From Craterilacuibacter sp. RT1T (GTDB taxonomy: Bacteria; Pseudomonadota; Gammaproteobacteria; Burkholderiales; Chromobacteriaceae), in assembly GCF_023502145.1 (NCBI RefSeq), contig NZ_JAMFLI010000009.1, forward strand, positions 55,998-119,997: a DNA stretch of 64,000 nt. The letters run 5' to 3'. Positions 36,854 to 47,043 of this stretch are shown in pieces. How positions within the stretch are numbered: the stretch's first letter is position 1; each line of letters begins with the position of its first letter. Under the pieces are notes generated by a model, which was given only the letters and a program-made list of their open reading frames with translations, did no database searches and was not told the origin of the DNA. Position numbers and translations under genes: made by a program.

Positions 36854-38431
36854 ATGGCAACACGCAGCCTGGCCGAGATCATCGTCGGCGAGTGGTGGAA
36901 CCGGCGGCAGCAGAATGTGGATCAGGCCGAGGTCGATCGCAATATGGTCGAAAACGGCCTGCTGACTCCTGCCTATATTTTTCTGGTCTTTATTTCCTGC
37001 GCCATCGCCACGCTGGGGCTATTGCTGGACTCGGCCGCGGTGGTGATAGGCGCGATGCTGATCGCGCCCTTGATGGGGCCGATCAATCTGCTGGGTTACG
37101 CCATCGCCAAGACCAATCTGGCCTACGGTAAGCAGGCGGGACTGGCACTGGGCTTCGGCGTGGTGGCAGCACTGGTGACCAGCTACACCATTGTCAATTT
37201 TTCGCCCTTTATCCCGCCGACCGCGCAGATACTGGCGCGCACCAACCCCAATTTCTTCGATCTTCTGGTTGCCATTTTCTCCGGCATGGTCGCCGGCTTT
37301 GCCATTATTCGCCAGCAAGGCGGCACTTTTGCCGGCGTGGCGATTGCTACCGCCCTGATGCCGCCGCTGGCAACCAGCGGCTACGGCTGGGCTACCGCCT
37401 CATGGGATATTTTTTCCGGCGCCTTCTTGCTGTTCCTGACCAATATGCTGGCCATCGCCTTTTCCGTTACTGGGGTGAGCTTATGGTACGGGCTGGGCAA
37501 ATGGCCCAGCGGCAAGGATCTGGCCTGGCGCGGCGGCGTGGCCCTGTTTGTCTTGGCACTGCTATCCATTCCGCTAGTCAAGACGTTGAACAGCTCGGTC
37601 AGCCAGGCCATTTTATCCAAGCAGGTACAAGATACGGTCAATAGCGCACTGCCGGCCAGCGACACCATCCAGCAGCTCAAGGTATGGGCACCGCCGGGAA
37701 AAAACGGGCCGCAGGTCAATCTGGTCGTACTCACCCGCCAATACGAACCTCAGTTGCAAAAACAACTGGAGGCACTGCTGGACAAGCGCTTTGGCCAGGA
37801 TAGCCAGCTGACGCTGGACCAGATTGTCGCCAATACCAACGCGCAGGATCTGGATCAGCGCATCAGCGCGCAACTGGGCAAGCTCACCCAAAGCCGCAAC
37901 CAGCAATCGGCACTGCGCGAGACGGTCAGCACCGGCATTCCCGCCCGCATTGCCCAGCTTGTCATCGACGAGGACAAGCACGCCATTACCGCCTACCTCG
38001 CACCGGCAGCAGGACTCTCGCTGCCTGCGCTGCAAAACGCGGAAATCATTCTGGCCAGCAAGCTTGGCACCTGGCAAGTACAGCTCATCCCCCCCGTGAT
38101 GGCCTTGCCGGCACTGGACTTCGCCCCCGAAAGCAGCCAATTGTCAGGGAGTGCACTGCGCGACTTTTATGGTTCGGTCTGGGCACTCAAACGCTGGGGC
38201 ATTACCCGCATCACCCTCCATGCGCATGCCAGCCTGAACGAAGCCGGACGACAAACGGCGGAGCTGGCCGGCGAGCGGGCGGAGAGCGTGGCTGCCCTTT
38301 TGCAACTGCAGGATATACAGAGCCAAAAACAAACCGCCTACCCCATGACAGGACAGGCGGCGATTGAACGCGAGCAAGGCAAAGCCGCCTTGCGCAGCGT
38401 ATATCTGACGCTGGGGCCCAGCGGCCCCTGA
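36854..38431 (+). CDS. DUF389 membrane protein with C-terminal OmpA-like segment
   Basis: Protein of 525 aa. The N-terminal half has about six membrane segments with the DUF389 hallmarks LDSAAVVIGAMLIAPLMGPI and ALMPPLATSGYG. The second half is soluble; its last 110 residues (LDFAPESSQLSGSALRDF ... GITRITLHAHASLNEAGRQ ... GERAESVAALL) follow the OmpA-like fold pattern, though the peptidoglycan-binding Asp is not evident. Function of DUF389 is unknown. ATG 36854 is preferred over 36848 because AGGA lies 6 bases before it but directly abuts the first ATG. Confidence 0.82.
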   Translation: MATRSLAEIIVGEWWNRRQQNVDQAEVDRNMVENGLLTPAYIFLVFISCAIATLGLLLDSAAVVIGAMLIAPLMGPINLLGYAIAKTNLAYGKQAGLALGFGVVAALVTSYTIVNFSPFIPPTAQILARTNPNFFDLLVAIFSGMVAGFAIIRQQGGTFAGVAIATALMPPLATSGYGWATASWDIFSGAFLLFLTNMLAIAFSVTGVSLWYGLGKWPSGKDLAWRGGVALFVLALLSIPLVKTLNSSVSQAILSKQVQDTVNSALPASDTIQQLKVWAPPGKNGPQVNLVVLTRQYEPQLQKQLEALLDKRFGQDSQLTLDQIVANTNAQDLDQRISAQLGKLTQSRNQQSALRETVSTGIPARIAQLVIDEDKHAITAYLAPAAGLSLPALQNAEIILASKLGTWQVQLIPPVMALPALDFAPESSQLSGSALRDFYGSVWALKRWGITRITLHAHASLNEAGRQTAELAGERAESVAALLQLQDIQSQKQTAYPMTGQAAIEREQGKAALRSVYLTLGPSGP

Positions 38432-38572
38432 GAGCGTGTTCACGATTTCGCGAGCGAGGGCGAGACAAGGCGAAAACGGCTGAGAAAGCGGCATGTACAG
38501 GTGGTACATGAGCATTTCGAAGCTGTTTTTAACGCCGTATCGCCAATGCGCAGCAGATCGTGAACAGGTTCT
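38431..38572. repeat. Palindromic MITE-like repeat
   Basis: A 142-base element with terminal inverted repeats AGAGCGTGTTCACGAT (38431-38446) and ATCGTGAACAGGTTCT (38557-38572), matching at 14 of 16 positions, and an almost palindromic interior centred on CATGTACAGGTGGTACATG (about 38493-38511). It begins on the last base of the DUF389 stop codon. It codes for nothing. The form fits a small non-autonomous transposable element; I saw no second copy in the window and no clear target duplication. Confidence 0.75.
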
Positions 38573-38617
38573 GAGTGCAACCCCGGGCGCCAGCCTGACG
38601 CCCGGTATGCCTCACGT

Positions 38618-40483
38618 TTACAGCTTGAACTTGGCGAATTCGCCATCCATCTGTCCGGCAGCCTGATCCAGCGCACGCAAGGTAGCGCTGACTTCCTGCA
38701 AGCGGCCATCATTCTCCACCACCTGGCTATTGATCTGCTCGGTACTTTGCGCAATCAGGGTGGTCGCTTCCTGCTGCTCGGTGGTCGAGTGGGTAATCTC
38801 GCCCATCTTGTCGACCACTTCACCCATGGCATGACGCACTTGGCCGATCTGCTCGGCCGCCGCACGCGTCACCTCCACCCCGGCTTCAACGGCGATAACC
38901 GTTTTGTTGACGTCGCCTACCGCCTGACTGGTTTCGTTGCGGATAGCCCCCACCATGCCGGCGATCTGCTGCGTTGCCTGCGCCGTGCGCTCGGCCAGCT
39001 TCCTCACCTCATCAGCCACCACGGCAAAGCCTCGCCCCTGCTCGCCGGCACGCGCGGCCTCAATCGCGGCATTCAGCGCCAGCAAATTGGTCTGGTCGGC
39101 GATATCGCGAATCACATCGGTGATGCCGGAAATCTCCTGCGAGCGGCTGGACAGCCCGCTCAACATGCCTTCCAGCGCACGCACGGCATTGACCGTTCCT
39201 TCCATGCCATCGGACAAGCGGGTGATATTGTCGGCGCTATTGCCTAGCGCCGAGCCGGTGTCGCGCACCAGCGTATTAGCCTGACGCGCGCTATCGGCGA
39301 TATGTGCCACGCTGACGGTGATCTCTTCCAGCGTCGCCGCATTAGAGCTGGAAACATCGGACAAGCTGCGCGAACTGTCGGCAACCTGCCCCACCAACAG
39401 GCTGGCGTCGCCCACCCCCGCAACTACGCTGGAAGCGTCCTGCTTCAGTCCGGCAAACAGCGCATTTAAGCGCAGCACGAAAGCATTGAATGCCTCGGCC
39501 GTCTGCGCGATCTCGTCGCGCCCCGCTACCGGCAGGCTGCGTGTCAGATCGGCGTCACCCTGCGAAATGTCTACCATCGCGTTCTTGAGTACGCCAAGCC
39601 CTGCCAGCATGCGGCCGATCACCAGCGATCCGACAATCAGGAGGACGGCGAGGATGGCAGCGCTGGTCGCGGCCAGCGTATACCCCAAACGGGTAGCCGG
39701 TGCGTTGAGCTCGGCCTCGTCCATCGCGACGCCAACCAGCCAGTCGCTGCCGGGCACCGCCTTCACGCCGACCGCCATGCTGCGCTCGCCAAACTTGAAC
39801 ACCACCGGTTCATGCTCGCTTGCCAGCTGCTGCAGCCGCTCGGCGCTCAGGCCGCTTGCTACGGTCTCCAGCTTCTTGCCGGCGAGTTCTGCCTGCGGGT
39901 ACGCGATCAGCGTGCCATCCCTGCCGGCCAGGAAGGCAAAACCGTTTGCCTGGATCTCGCGTGCCTGCAACTGTTTAGCCAGCGCATCGATATACACGTC
40001 CCCAGCGACCGCTCCACCATCGGACAAAGGCGCGGCGACTGTCACCATCATTCGTTTGCTGTCGGCATCAACATAGGGCGCGGTCACCACCGGCTTGCCC
40101 GCAGTGCGCGCGGCCTTAAACCAGTCGCGGGTACTGGCCTGGTAGTCGGCAGGGGCCTCCCACCCGTCGGAAAACAGCGTACTGCCGTCACCGTAAGCGG
40201 CGTAGGTGGCGACAAAATCCCCACTTCTGGCGAGTAGCTGGAAACCGGGGAGTGGTTCTTCGCGCCCGGCGACCTCGACCAGCTCTGTCATCACGCGTTG
40301 CCGCTCCTGCAGCCAGTTGCCCACCAGTTCGGCCTCGCCATCGACGATCGAAGTGATTTCCCCGTCGGCCGCGGCGACCATCGCCGTACGCATCTGGGAG
40401 TACGACACCCCGTACAGGGTTGCCGCCAGCGTAACCAGCAACAGCGCGCTGACTGCCAGCAGCTTATACCTCAACGATTGCAT
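38618..40483 (-). CDS. Methyl-accepting chemotaxis protein, dCache type (2)
   Basis: Protein of 621 aa. N-terminal helix ([24 protein letters not shown]), dCache sensor with [14 protein letters not shown] and TAPYVDADS, second helix near residues 270-292, HAMP, and a signalling domain with the standard tip. The sensor pattern R-x-W-F ... Y-x-D resembles amino-acid-binding dCache domains. ATG 40483 is used because AAAGG lies 7 bases upstream and the N-terminus then aligns with the next receptor; an ATG at 40498 has less support. Residues about 190-292 differ at only a few positions from the neighbour at 40663-42528, so the pair arose by tandem duplication. Confidence 0.93.
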   Translation of the reverse strand: MQSLRYKLLAVSALLLVTLAATLYGVSYSQMRTAMVAAADGEITSIVDGEAELVGNWLQERQRVMTELVEVAGREEPLPGFQLLARSGDFVATYAAYGDGSTLFSDGWEAPADYQASTRDWFKAARTAGKPVVTAPYVDADSKRMMVTVAAPLSDGGAVAGDVYIDALAKQLQAREIQANGFAFLAGRDGTLIAYPQAELAGKKLETVASGLSAERLQQLASEHEPVVFKFGERSMAVGVKAVPGSDWLVGVAMDEAELNAPATRLGYTLAATSAAILAVLLIVGSLVIGRMLAGLGVLKNAMVDISQGDADLTRSLPVAGRDEIAQTAEAFNAFVLRLNALFAGLKQDASSVVAGVGDASLLVGQVADSSRSLSDVSSSNAATLEEITVSVAHIADSARQANTLVRDTGSALGNSADNITRLSDGMEGTVNAVRALEGMLSGLSSRSQEISGITDVIRDIADQTNLLALNAAIEAARAGEQGRGFAVVADEVRKLAERTAQATQQIAGMVGAIRNETSQAVGDVNKTVIAVEAGVEVTRAAAEQIGQVRHAMGEVVDKMGEITHSTTEQQEATTLIAQSTEQINSQVVENDGRLQEVSATLRALDQAAGQMDGEFAKFKL

Positions 40484-40592
40484 AGCAACGCCTTTCATTC
40501 ACAGGTTAGATTAAATACACCACTCCATTACTACATTATCATCCATTTATATTGGATACAATAACGCAGTAATCATCTGCCGGGAGATACAT

Positions 40593-40630
40593 AAAAAACC
40601 GCCAACTTCCTTAATGAAGCTGACGGTTTT
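40593..40630 (-). terminator. Terminator after chemoreceptor 3
   Basis: Read on the minus strand, AACCGTCAGCTTC can pair with GAAGTTGGCGGTT (with two G-U pairs), followed by a T-run (A-run 40593-40598 on the plus strand). It stops transcription of the 40663-42528 gene before the upstream region of the next receptor. Confidence 0.8.
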
Positions 40631-40662
40631 GGAATGGCTGTTACGCACAGCCCCGCTTACTG

Positions 40663-42528
40663 TTAAATACGGAAGCGGCCGAACTCGGCGTCCATGCGTC
40701 GGGCGGCGGTGTCGAGGGTGGTCAGCGTGCTGCTGACGTCCTGCAGCCGGCTGTCGTTCTCCAGCACCTGGCTATTGATCTGCTCGGTACTCTGCGCGAT
40801 CTGGGTGGTCGCTACCTGCTGCTCGCTGGTCGAGTGGCTGATCTCGCCCATCTTGGCGACCACCTCGCCCATCGCGCGGCGGATCCGCTCGATCTGGTCG
40901 GCGGCCTCGCGGGTCACGGCGACGCCACCCTCGACCGACTCGACGGTGCGGTTGACGTCGCCCACCGCCTGCTCGGTCTCCTCGCGGATGGTCGCAACCA
41001 TGCCGGCAATCTGCTGCGTCGCCTGCGCGGTACGCTCGGCAAGCTTCCTCACCTCGTCGGCGACCACCGCGAAGCCGCGGCCCTGCTCGCCGGCACGCGC
41101 CGCCTCGATCGCGGCGTTCAGCGCCAACAGGTTGGTCTGGTCGGCGATGTCGCGGATCACGTCGGTGATGCCGGAAATCTCCTGCGAACGGGTACCGAGC
41201 ACGCCCAGCATGTTATCCAGCGCGCGCACCGAGCCTGCCGTGCCTTCCATGTTCTCGCACAGCCGGCTGATGCCCTGCGCGCTGGTTTCCAGCTCGCCGC
41301 GCGTCGCGCGTACCAGCTCATCCGCCTGCTGCGCGCCGTCGGCGATCTGCGCGATGCTGACGGTGATCTGTTCGAGCGTGGCCGCGTTGGCGCTGGAAAC
41401 GTCCGACAGGCCGCGCGAACCGGCCGCCACTTCGCTGACCAGGCGGCTGGAGTCGGCCACGCCGCCGGCGACCTGCCCCGCTTCGCCGCGCAGGCTGCCG
41501 AACAGGGAACGCAGGCCGGCAACAAAGGTATTGAACGCGCGGGCGGTCTCGGCGATCTCGTCCTGGCCCTTGACCGGCAACGCACGGGTGAGGTCCGCAT
41601 CGCCCTGCGAGATGTCGCGCATCGCGTCGCGCAGCACCAGCAGCCCGCCCAGCATGCGGCCGATCACCAGCGAGCCGACAATCAGGAGGACGGCAAGGAT
41701 GGCGGCACTGGTCGCAGCCAGCGTATAGCCCAGGCGGGTGACCGGCGCGTTGAGTTCGGCCTCGTCCATCGCGACGCCGACCAGCCAGTCGCTGCCCGGC
41801 ACCGCCTTCACGCCGACCGCCATGCTGCGCTCGCCAAACTTGAACACCACCGGCTCATGTTCGCTTGCCAGCTGCTGCAGGCGCTCGGCGCTCAGGCCGC
41901 TGGCTACGGTCTCCAGTTTCTTGCCGGCGAGTTCCGCCTGCGGATACGCGATCAGCGTGCCGTCCTTGCCGGACAGGAAGGCGAAACCGTCGGCGCGGAT
42001 CTCGCGCGCCTGCAACTGCTTGACCAGCGCGTCGATGAATACGTCACCGCCGACTACCCCGCCATCCGCCAACGGTGCCGCGACGGTCACCATCATCCGC
42101 TTGCTTTCGCCGTCGACGTACGGCGGCGTCACGACCGGCTTGCCGGCCGCGCGCGCGGCCTTGAACCAGTCACGGCTACTGGCCTGGTAGTCGGCCGGCG
42201 GCACCCACTCGTCGGAAAACAGCGTGCGGCCGTCGCCGTAACCGGCGTAGGTCACGTAGAAGTCGCCGCTCTTGGCAAGCAACTGGAACTGGGGCAGCGG
42301 CGCCTCGGCTGCGGCGGCCCCGGTCAGCGCCGCCACCACGCGCTGCCGCTCCTGCAGCCAGTTGCCGACCAGCTCGGCCTCGCCGTCGACCGTCGACGTG
42401 ATTTCCCCGTCGGCCGCGGCGACCATCGCCTCGCGCATCTGGGAGTACGACACCCCGTACAAGGTAGCCGCCAGCGTGACCAGCAACAGCACGCTGACCG
42501 CCAGCAATTTGTGCTTGAGTGAATGCAT
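40663..42528 (-). CDS. Methyl-accepting chemotaxis protein, dCache type (3)
   Basis: Protein of 621 aa, same length and plan as receptor 2: N-terminal helix, dCache sensor ([28 protein letters not shown]), second helix, HAMP, tip [21 protein letters not shown]. The N-terminal ~45 residues, the region from about 190 to 292 and the signalling tip are nearly identical to receptor 2; the rest of the sensor and the linker coiled coil have diverged. This gives two receptors with a shared frame and possibly different ligands. Its own terminator lies directly downstream. Confidence 0.94.
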   Translation of the reverse strand: MHSLKHKLLAVSVLLLVTLAATLYGVSYSQMREAMVAAADGEITSTVDGEAELVGNWLQERQRVVAALTGAAAAEAPLPQFQLLAKSGDFYVTYAGYGDGRTLFSDEWVPPADYQASSRDWFKAARAAGKPVVTPPYVDGESKRMMVTVAAPLADGGVVGGDVFIDALVKQLQAREIRADGFAFLSGKDGTLIAYPQAELAGKKLETVASGLSAERLQQLASEHEPVVFKFGERSMAVGVKAVPGSDWLVGVAMDEAELNAPVTRLGYTLAATSAAILAVLLIVGSLVIGRMLGGLLVLRDAMRDISQGDADLTRALPVKGQDEIAETARAFNTFVAGLRSLFGSLRGEAGQVAGGVADSSRLVSEVAAGSRGLSDVSSANAATLEQITVSIAQIADGAQQADELVRATRGELETSAQGISRLCENMEGTAGSVRALDNMLGVLGTRSQEISGITDVIRDIADQTNLLALNAAIEAARAGEQGRGFAVVADEVRKLAERTAQATQQIAGMVATIREETEQAVGDVNRTVESVEGGVAVTREAADQIERIRRAMGEVVAKMGEISHSTSEQQVATTQIAQSTEQINSQVLENDSRLQDVSSTLTTLDTAARRMDAEFGRFRI

Positions 42529-42820
42529 TTTTCGCCTTTTGGTTGATATAGCCGGCTTCTTTTTTATAAGATAATCATATATATATCTACGAATCGGGAT
42601 ACATTCTACTCAAAATAGGACTTCAGGCAAAAAAAATCCCCTGCAGGGTTACCGGCAGGGGCCAACACGAGGAAGAAACATCTTGCCGGCGAACCGGCCG
42701 GATGCTTCGAGGGGCTAACACCACAAAAAAACCATCAGGCTTCCGTGTGAAGCTTTACTCTAACGTAATTATTCTAAATCTTCAATGTATTACGTAAGAA
42801 TATTCACTTACACACAACAC
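42529..42820. other. Intergenic gap, AT-rich, with one terminator
   Basis: These 292 bases hold the upstream region of chemoreceptor 3 (AT-rich around 42560-42595) and the terminator of the acyl-CoA ligase. I see no gene. I looked for a sigma-28 promoter (TAAA-N15-GCCGATAA) before the receptor and found no convincing match. Confidence 0.55.
42629..42662 (-). terminator. Rho-independent terminator after the acyl-CoA ligase
   Basis: On the minus strand CCCCTGC and GCAGGGG form a 7-bp stem followed by eight T (A-run 42629-42636 on the plus strand). It lies about 160 bases after the ligase stop codon. Confidence 0.85.
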
Positions 42821-44446
42821 TTACCACTTATACGAACTGAACTGTTCGCGCAGCTTCATTTTTTGTAACTTACCGGTCGCGGTATGTGGCAACTCATCGA
42901 CAAAGGCAACATCATCCGGCGTCCACCACTTGGCGATTTTGCCTTCATAAAAACCGATCAGCTCGTCGCGGGTCGCGCTCATGCCTTCTTTCAGCACCAC
43001 CACCATCAGCGGGCGCTCATCCCACTTCGGATGGATGATGCCGATGGCGGCCGCTTCGGCGACGGCCGGATGACCGACCAGAATATTCTCCAGATCAATG
43101 GAGCTGATCCATTCGCCGCCGGACTTGATCACGTCCTTGGTACGGTCGGTGATCTTCATATAGCCATCGGTATCGATATTCACCACATCGCCGGTATTGA
43201 ACCAGCCATCGGCCGTATGGTTATCGTCCAGCTCACGGCGGTAGTATTGCGACAACACCCACGAACCCTTGACCTGCAGATTGCCAAAGGCCTTGCCGTC
43301 GTGCGGCAGCGGCTGGTTTTCATCGTCCACGATGCGGATTTTCACGCCATAGATAGGACGTCCCTGCTTGCCCTGCAGATGGCGCAAGGTCGCAACATCA
43401 CAACCGTTGTGCTTGAACTTGGGCGTACTGGTGGTGCCGCATGGTGACAGCTCGGTCATGCCCCACAACTGGCGCACTTCGGCGCCGTGTTCGGCCAACT
43501 GGTCGACCATGGATTCAGGCGCGGCCGAACCGCCAATGACGACGCGCTTGAGACTGTGAATTTTCAGATGATTGCGCTGGCAATGCTGCAACAGCATCAT
43601 CCAGATGGTCGGCACGCCGGCCGCCATGGTCACGCCCTCTTCTTCGATCAGCTCGTACAGATTGACGCCGTCCATCTTGGGGCCAGGCAGCACCAGCTTG
43701 GCGCCATTCATCACGCAGCTGTAAGGCAGACCCCAGCCGCTGACATGGAACATCGGTACCACCGGCATCACCGCGCTTTGCGCCGAAATATCCAGACTGT
43801 CCGGCAGCGAGCTGGCGAAGGCATGCAATACGGTCGAGCGGTGCGAATACAACACACCCTTGGGGTGGCCGGTCGTGCCGGAGGTGTAGCACAGGCTGGA
43901 TGCGGTTTTTTCGTCGAATTCGGGCCAGTCCAGCTGGTCGCTATGGCTGTTGACCAGATCTTCATAGCAACGCAGATTAGGAATGGAGCTGTCCTTCGGC
44001 ATATTGGCGCGATCGGTCATCAACACGAAATGGCGCACCGAAGTCAGCTCGGCAGCGATCTGCTCGACAACAGGCAGGAAAGACAGATCAAAAAACAGCG
44101 CCTGATCTTCGGCATGATTAATGATGTAGCTGATCTGCTCGGGGAACAGGCGCGGGTTGACGGTATGACAGATCGCGCCGGAACCGGACACCGCATAGTA
44201 AAGCTCAAGGTGGCGATAGCCGTTCCAGGCCAGCGTGCCCACGCAGTCGCCCATCTTGATTTCCAGCGACTTCAAGGCGTTGGCCAGCTGACGCGAACGC
44301 TTGCCCAGATCGCGGTAGGTATAGCGGTGGATCGGGCCTTCTACCGTGCGCGATACGATCTCGCTATCCGCATGCCAGGTTTCGGCATGCACCAGCAGGT
44401 CCGAAATCAGCAAAGGCATTTCCATCATCTGTCCGCGCAACATCAT
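42821..44446 (-). CDS. Medium/long-chain acyl-CoA ligase, AMP-forming
   Basis: Protein of 541 aa of the ANL superfamily: activates a carboxylic acid with ATP to the acyl-adenylate and then to the CoA thioester. P-loop [16 protein letters not shown] at 187-202, [11 protein letters not shown], the hinge and adenylate region [35 protein letters not shown], and the C-terminal Lys in [14 protein letters not shown]. The pattern is close to AlkK-type medium-chain fatty acid and DmdB-type ligases. ATG 44446 is chosen because GAGGGG lies 8 bases upstream; an earlier ATG at 44521 lacks family likeness. It stands alone with its own terminator. Confidence 0.92.
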   Translation of the reverse strand: MMLRGQMMEMPLLISDLLVHAETWHADSEIVSRTVEGPIHRYTYRDLGKRSRQLANALKSLEIKMGDCVGTLAWNGYRHLELYYAVSGSGAICHTVNPRLFPEQISYIINHAEDQALFFDLSFLPVVEQIAAELTSVRHFVLMTDRANMPKDSSIPNLRCYEDLVNSHSDQLDWPEFDEKTASSLCYTSGTTGHPKGVLYSHRSTVLHAFASSLPDSLDISAQSAVMPVVPMFHVSGWGLPYSCVMNGAKLVLPGPKMDGVNLYELIEEEGVTMAAGVPTIWMMLLQHCQRNHLKIHSLKRVVIGGSAAPESMVDQLAEHGAEVRQLWGMTELSPCGTTSTPKFKHNGCDVATLRHLQGKQGRPIYGVKIRIVDDENQPLPHDGKAFGNLQVKGSWVLSQYYRRELDDNHTADGWFNTGDVVNIDTDGYMKITDRTKDVIKSGGEWISSIDLENILVGHPAVAEAAAIGIIHPKWDERPLMVVVLKEGMSATRDELIGFYEGKIAKWWTPDDVAFVDELPHTATGKLQKMKLREQFSSYKW

Positions 44447-44591
44447 CTTGTTTTCCCCTCTATCAGTTCTGTTTGCTGCAATGCAAACAACATTAAGGCG
44501 GAAACCGAATGAATACTCCAATCACTTTTTCTGATGCAGTCGCTAAAGTTTTGCTGATATAGCCATACCGCCCGTGCGGCATTTGCAGCAA

Positions 44592-45119
44592 TCAGCCGGC
44601 AACCGGCCGCTTGGCCAGCATGCGTTGCAAGGTGCGGCGATGCATCTTGAGCGAACGGGCAGTGGCAGAAACATTGCCCTCATGCTCAGCCAGCACACGC
44701 TGCAAATGCTCCCAGCTGATCCGTTTCAGCGACATGGGCATCTCGGCCAGGGCAAGGTCAGGGTTTGCCGCCTGTTGGCCGAAGGCCGCCAGAATGGCAT
44801 CCACAGCGGCTGGCTTGGCCAGATACTGTATCGCACCCAGCTTGATCGCCTCGACGGCGGTGGCGATGCTGGCATAGCCGGTCAGCACGACAATGGCGGC
44901 AGCGGGTGCCGCGTCCCGCAGTGGCGGCAAGAGTTTAAGGCCGGAGTCGCCACCCAGGTTCAGATCCAGTACGATGCGCGCCGGCTGCAATAGCATCGCC
45001 TGCTGCAGCGCCTCGTGACCATTCGCGGCACAGGCCACGCTAAAGCCGCGCCGCAGTAGCACCCGCATCAGCATGTGGCTAAAGGCCGCATCATCATCCA
45101 CCAGCAAAAAGTCGCTCAC
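44592..45119 (-). CDS. regA: RegA/PrrA/ActR-type response regulator
   Basis: Protein of 175 aa starting at GTG 45119, overlapping the regB stop as GTGA. Receiver domain with phospho-acceptor D52 (IVLDLNLGGDSGL), T80 and K102, then a Fis-type helix-turn-helix (HEGNVSATARSLKMHRRTLQRMLAKRP) that is the hallmark of the RegA/PrrA/ActR/RegR family. RegA controls redox-dependent genes such as terminal oxidases, nitrogen and carbon fixation and cytochromes. It sits next to regB and sco, as in Rhodobacter. Candidate binding sites are described at 46402 and 48808. Confidence 0.93.
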   Translation of the reverse strand: MSDFLLVDDDAAFSHMLMRVLLRRGFSVACAANGHEALQQAMLLQPARIVLDLNLGGDSGLKLLPPLRDAAPAAAIVVLTGYASIATAVEAIKLGAIQYLAKPAAVDAILAAFGQQAANPDLALAEMPMSLKRISWEHLQRVLAEHEGNVSATARSLKMHRRTLQRMLAKRPVAG

Positions 45120-46360
45120 CCGGCCATCTCCATCACAGGCAGGCGCAGCGTGGCGCGTACACCGCCGGCCTGGTCATTACATAGCGTCAGGCTGCCGCCC
45201 AAGCGCGATAGGGTCACATGCGATAACAGCACGCCTATCCCCATGCCGCCCACTTTGCCCGAAGGCAACATGGCAAGGCCGGCTCGCTGCAGTTGTGCCT
45301 CGGACAGGCAGCCTTCGCGGTTAATAATGGTCAGTTGCAAACTGCCCGCAGCCAACGCCACATCCAGCTCGACGTTGCCGCCCCCCGCATCGGCTGCATT
45401 GTTCAGCAAATTAAACAAGGCAGCCCAGAAGCCGTTATCCAGCGCGAGCGAAGGCCCGCCACACTGCTTGCCTTGCCAGCTCAAGACCACATCGGGGCGC
45501 AGCGCACGCCAGCCGGCAATGCGTGAGGCCAGCGCATCGAACAAGGGCAGGCATTCGCTGGCGGGCTCGGCATCATGCCGCAGCCGGGACAAGCCCTCGC
45601 GGCACTGCGCCAGTTGCTGGCGCATCAGCAGCAGATCGTCGGCCAGTTCGGGATCATCGGCATAGGCATCCGACAACTCGTCCGACAGCAGACTCAGCGT
45701 CGCCAGCGGCGTCGACAGCGTATGTGCGGCACTGGCCGCCTGCACCCCCAATGCCACCAGCTGCTCGTTACGCAATTGCGCCTCGCGCGCCGCCGCAAGT
45801 GCCGCCTCGCGCCCGGCCAGCTCGCGCGACAGGCACGACACCACGCCGACAATCAGCACAACCGACAGGGCAAAAGTCAGCCACATACCGGCTAAGTGCA
45901 GGGTAAAGGCATAAGCCGCATCATCGCCGGCGACCGGCCATGGCAGATGCCAGAAAAAAAGCCCGCCATAAGCCAGCAAAGATAGCCCACCCAGCGCCCA
46001 GGCAAAACGCGCGGGCAATAATAAGGCGGCAAACAGAATGGGCGGCAGATAGAGCGAGGCCAGCGGATTGGCCGCACCGCCGCTCAAAGCCAGAATTTCG
46101 GTCAGAATCAGCACATCGGCCAATAAGCCCAAAGCCAGCGCATGCATGTGAGCCAGCGCGGCAAACAGCCCGCGTGCCAGCGCCAGATTGATCAGAGCCA
46201 GTGTCGCCAGCGCCTGCATGCACAAGCCCCACGGCAAGACGATGCCTTGCCAGAACAGCAGGCCCAGCAATAAGACGGCAGCCAGCAGCATCAGCCAGCG
46301 CAACTGGATCATGCGTTGGGCGGCATTGCTAAACAAGATGGGGGATAAAGGCACAGACAT
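45116..46360 (-). CDS. regB: RegB/PrrB-type redox sensor histidine kinase
   Basis: Protein of 414 aa. Six membrane segments in the first 180 residues. Between them the quinone-binding heptapeptide GGAANPL at 94-100 (RegB GGxxNPF). H-box with H213 in ASAAHTLSTPLATL, and C253 in QCREGLSRL. The 40-residue distance between His and Cys equals that of Rhodobacter RegB H225 and C265, where the Cys is the redox switch. The ATP-binding part is visible as NLLNNAADAGG and GGMGIGVLLS. ATG 46360 (MSVPLSPILF) is preferred to an upstream in-frame start at 46426. It senses quinone pool or redox state and phosphorylates RegA. Confidence 0.94.
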   Translation of the reverse strand: MSVPLSPILFSNAAQRMIQLRWLMLLAAVLLLGLLFWQGIVLPWGLCMQALATLALINLALARGLFAALAHMHALALGLLADVLILTEILALSGGAANPLASLYLPPILFAALLLPARFAWALGGLSLLAYGGLFFWHLPWPVAGDDAAYAFTLHLAGMWLTFALSVVLIVGVVSCLSRELAGREAALAAAREAQLRNEQLVALGVQAASAAHTLSTPLATLSLLSDELSDAYADDPELADDLLLMRQQLAQCREGLSRLRHDAEPASECLPLFDALASRIAGWRALRPDVVLSWQGKQCGGPSLALDNGFWAALFNLLNNAADAGGGNVELDVALAAGSLQLTIINREGCLSEAQLQRAGLAMLPSGKVGGMGIGVLLSHVTLSRLGGSLTLCNDQAGGVRATLRLPVMEMAG

Positions 46361-46401
46361 GGCTACAACTTTACCATCAGCGCCGGTGAGCCGCGAAGGC
46401 T

Positions 46402-46416
46402 GCGACAATTTGCCGC
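46402..46416. promoter_or_regulatory. RegA/RegR-like operator between regB and sco
   Basis: GCGACAATTTGCCGC fits the published RegR box GNG(A/G)C(A/G)TTNNGNCGC at every position but one (A for T at position 7). It is an imperfect palindrome (GCGNC-N5-GNCGC) in the 92-base gap between divergent regB and sco, suggesting autoregulation and control of sco. Confidence 0.55.
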
Positions 46417-46452
46417 AAGCCGGCACGCGTACTCAGGGCTTACCATAGCCCG

Positions 46453-47043
46453 ATGAAACCTGCCGCCTTGCTGCCCTTGCTGTTTGCCCTTTGCCTGTCC
46501 GCCTGTACACCCGCGCCCTTGCCGTTCAAGGGGAGCGATGTTTCAGGCGAAACCTTTGGTGGCGAGTTCACGCTCAACGCCCACACCGGCCAGCGCGTTT
46601 CACTGGCCGATTACCAGGGTAAAGTGGTCGCGCTCTTTTTCGGCTACACCCATTGCCCCGATATCTGCCCGACCACCTTGCTCGAATACGCGGCGGCAAT
46701 GAAAACGCTGGGCCGGGACAGCGACCAGGTACAGGTCTTGTTTGTGTCGGTGGATAGCAAACGCGACACGCCGGCGGTACTCGCCGGCTATGTGCCGCAT
46801 TTTGACCCGCGCTTTATCGGCCTATCCGGCAGCACGGCGGAACTTGCCGCCGTTGCCACGCGCTTTCGCATCGTGTCGCAAGTCTTACCGACCGAAGGCG
46901 GCGGCTATCTGATCGATCATAGTGCCGGCTCCTATCTGCTCGATAAAACCGGCAAGCTCAGGGTGTATGCGCCTTACGGCACGACACAGGACACGCTGGC
47001 ACACGACATCAGGCTGTTGCTGGCAGAAACGCGCCAGCCTTAA
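46453..47043 (+). CDS. senC: SCO1/SenC/PrrC copper chaperone lipoprotein
   Basis: Protein of 196 aa with a lipoprotein signal (lipobox LSAC, Cys18) and a thioredoxin fold. The copper ligands are C68 and C72 in [10 protein letters not shown] and H156 in IDHSAG. SCO proteins deliver copper to the CuA or CuB centre of haem-copper oxidases; SenC/PrrC genes are commonly adjacent to regAB, and here the gene is divergent from regB. Its stop overlaps the stop of the convergent chemoreceptor gene by 3 bases. Confidence 0.94.
   Translation: MKPAALLPLLFALCLSACTPAPLPFKGSDVSGETFGGEFTLNAHTGQRVSLADYQGKVVALFFGYTHCPDICPTTLLEYAAAMKTLGRDSDQVQVLFVSVDSKRDTPAVLAGYVPHFDPRFIGLSGSTAELAAVATRFRIVSQVLPTEGGGYLIDHSAGSYLLDKTGKLRVYAPYGTTQDTLAHDIRLLLAETRQP

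Noticed and set aside
42529..42620. Possible sigma-28 flagellar-type promoter before chemoreceptor 3
   Set aside because: No TAAA-N15-GCCGATAA arrangement; only loose matches with wrong spacing.
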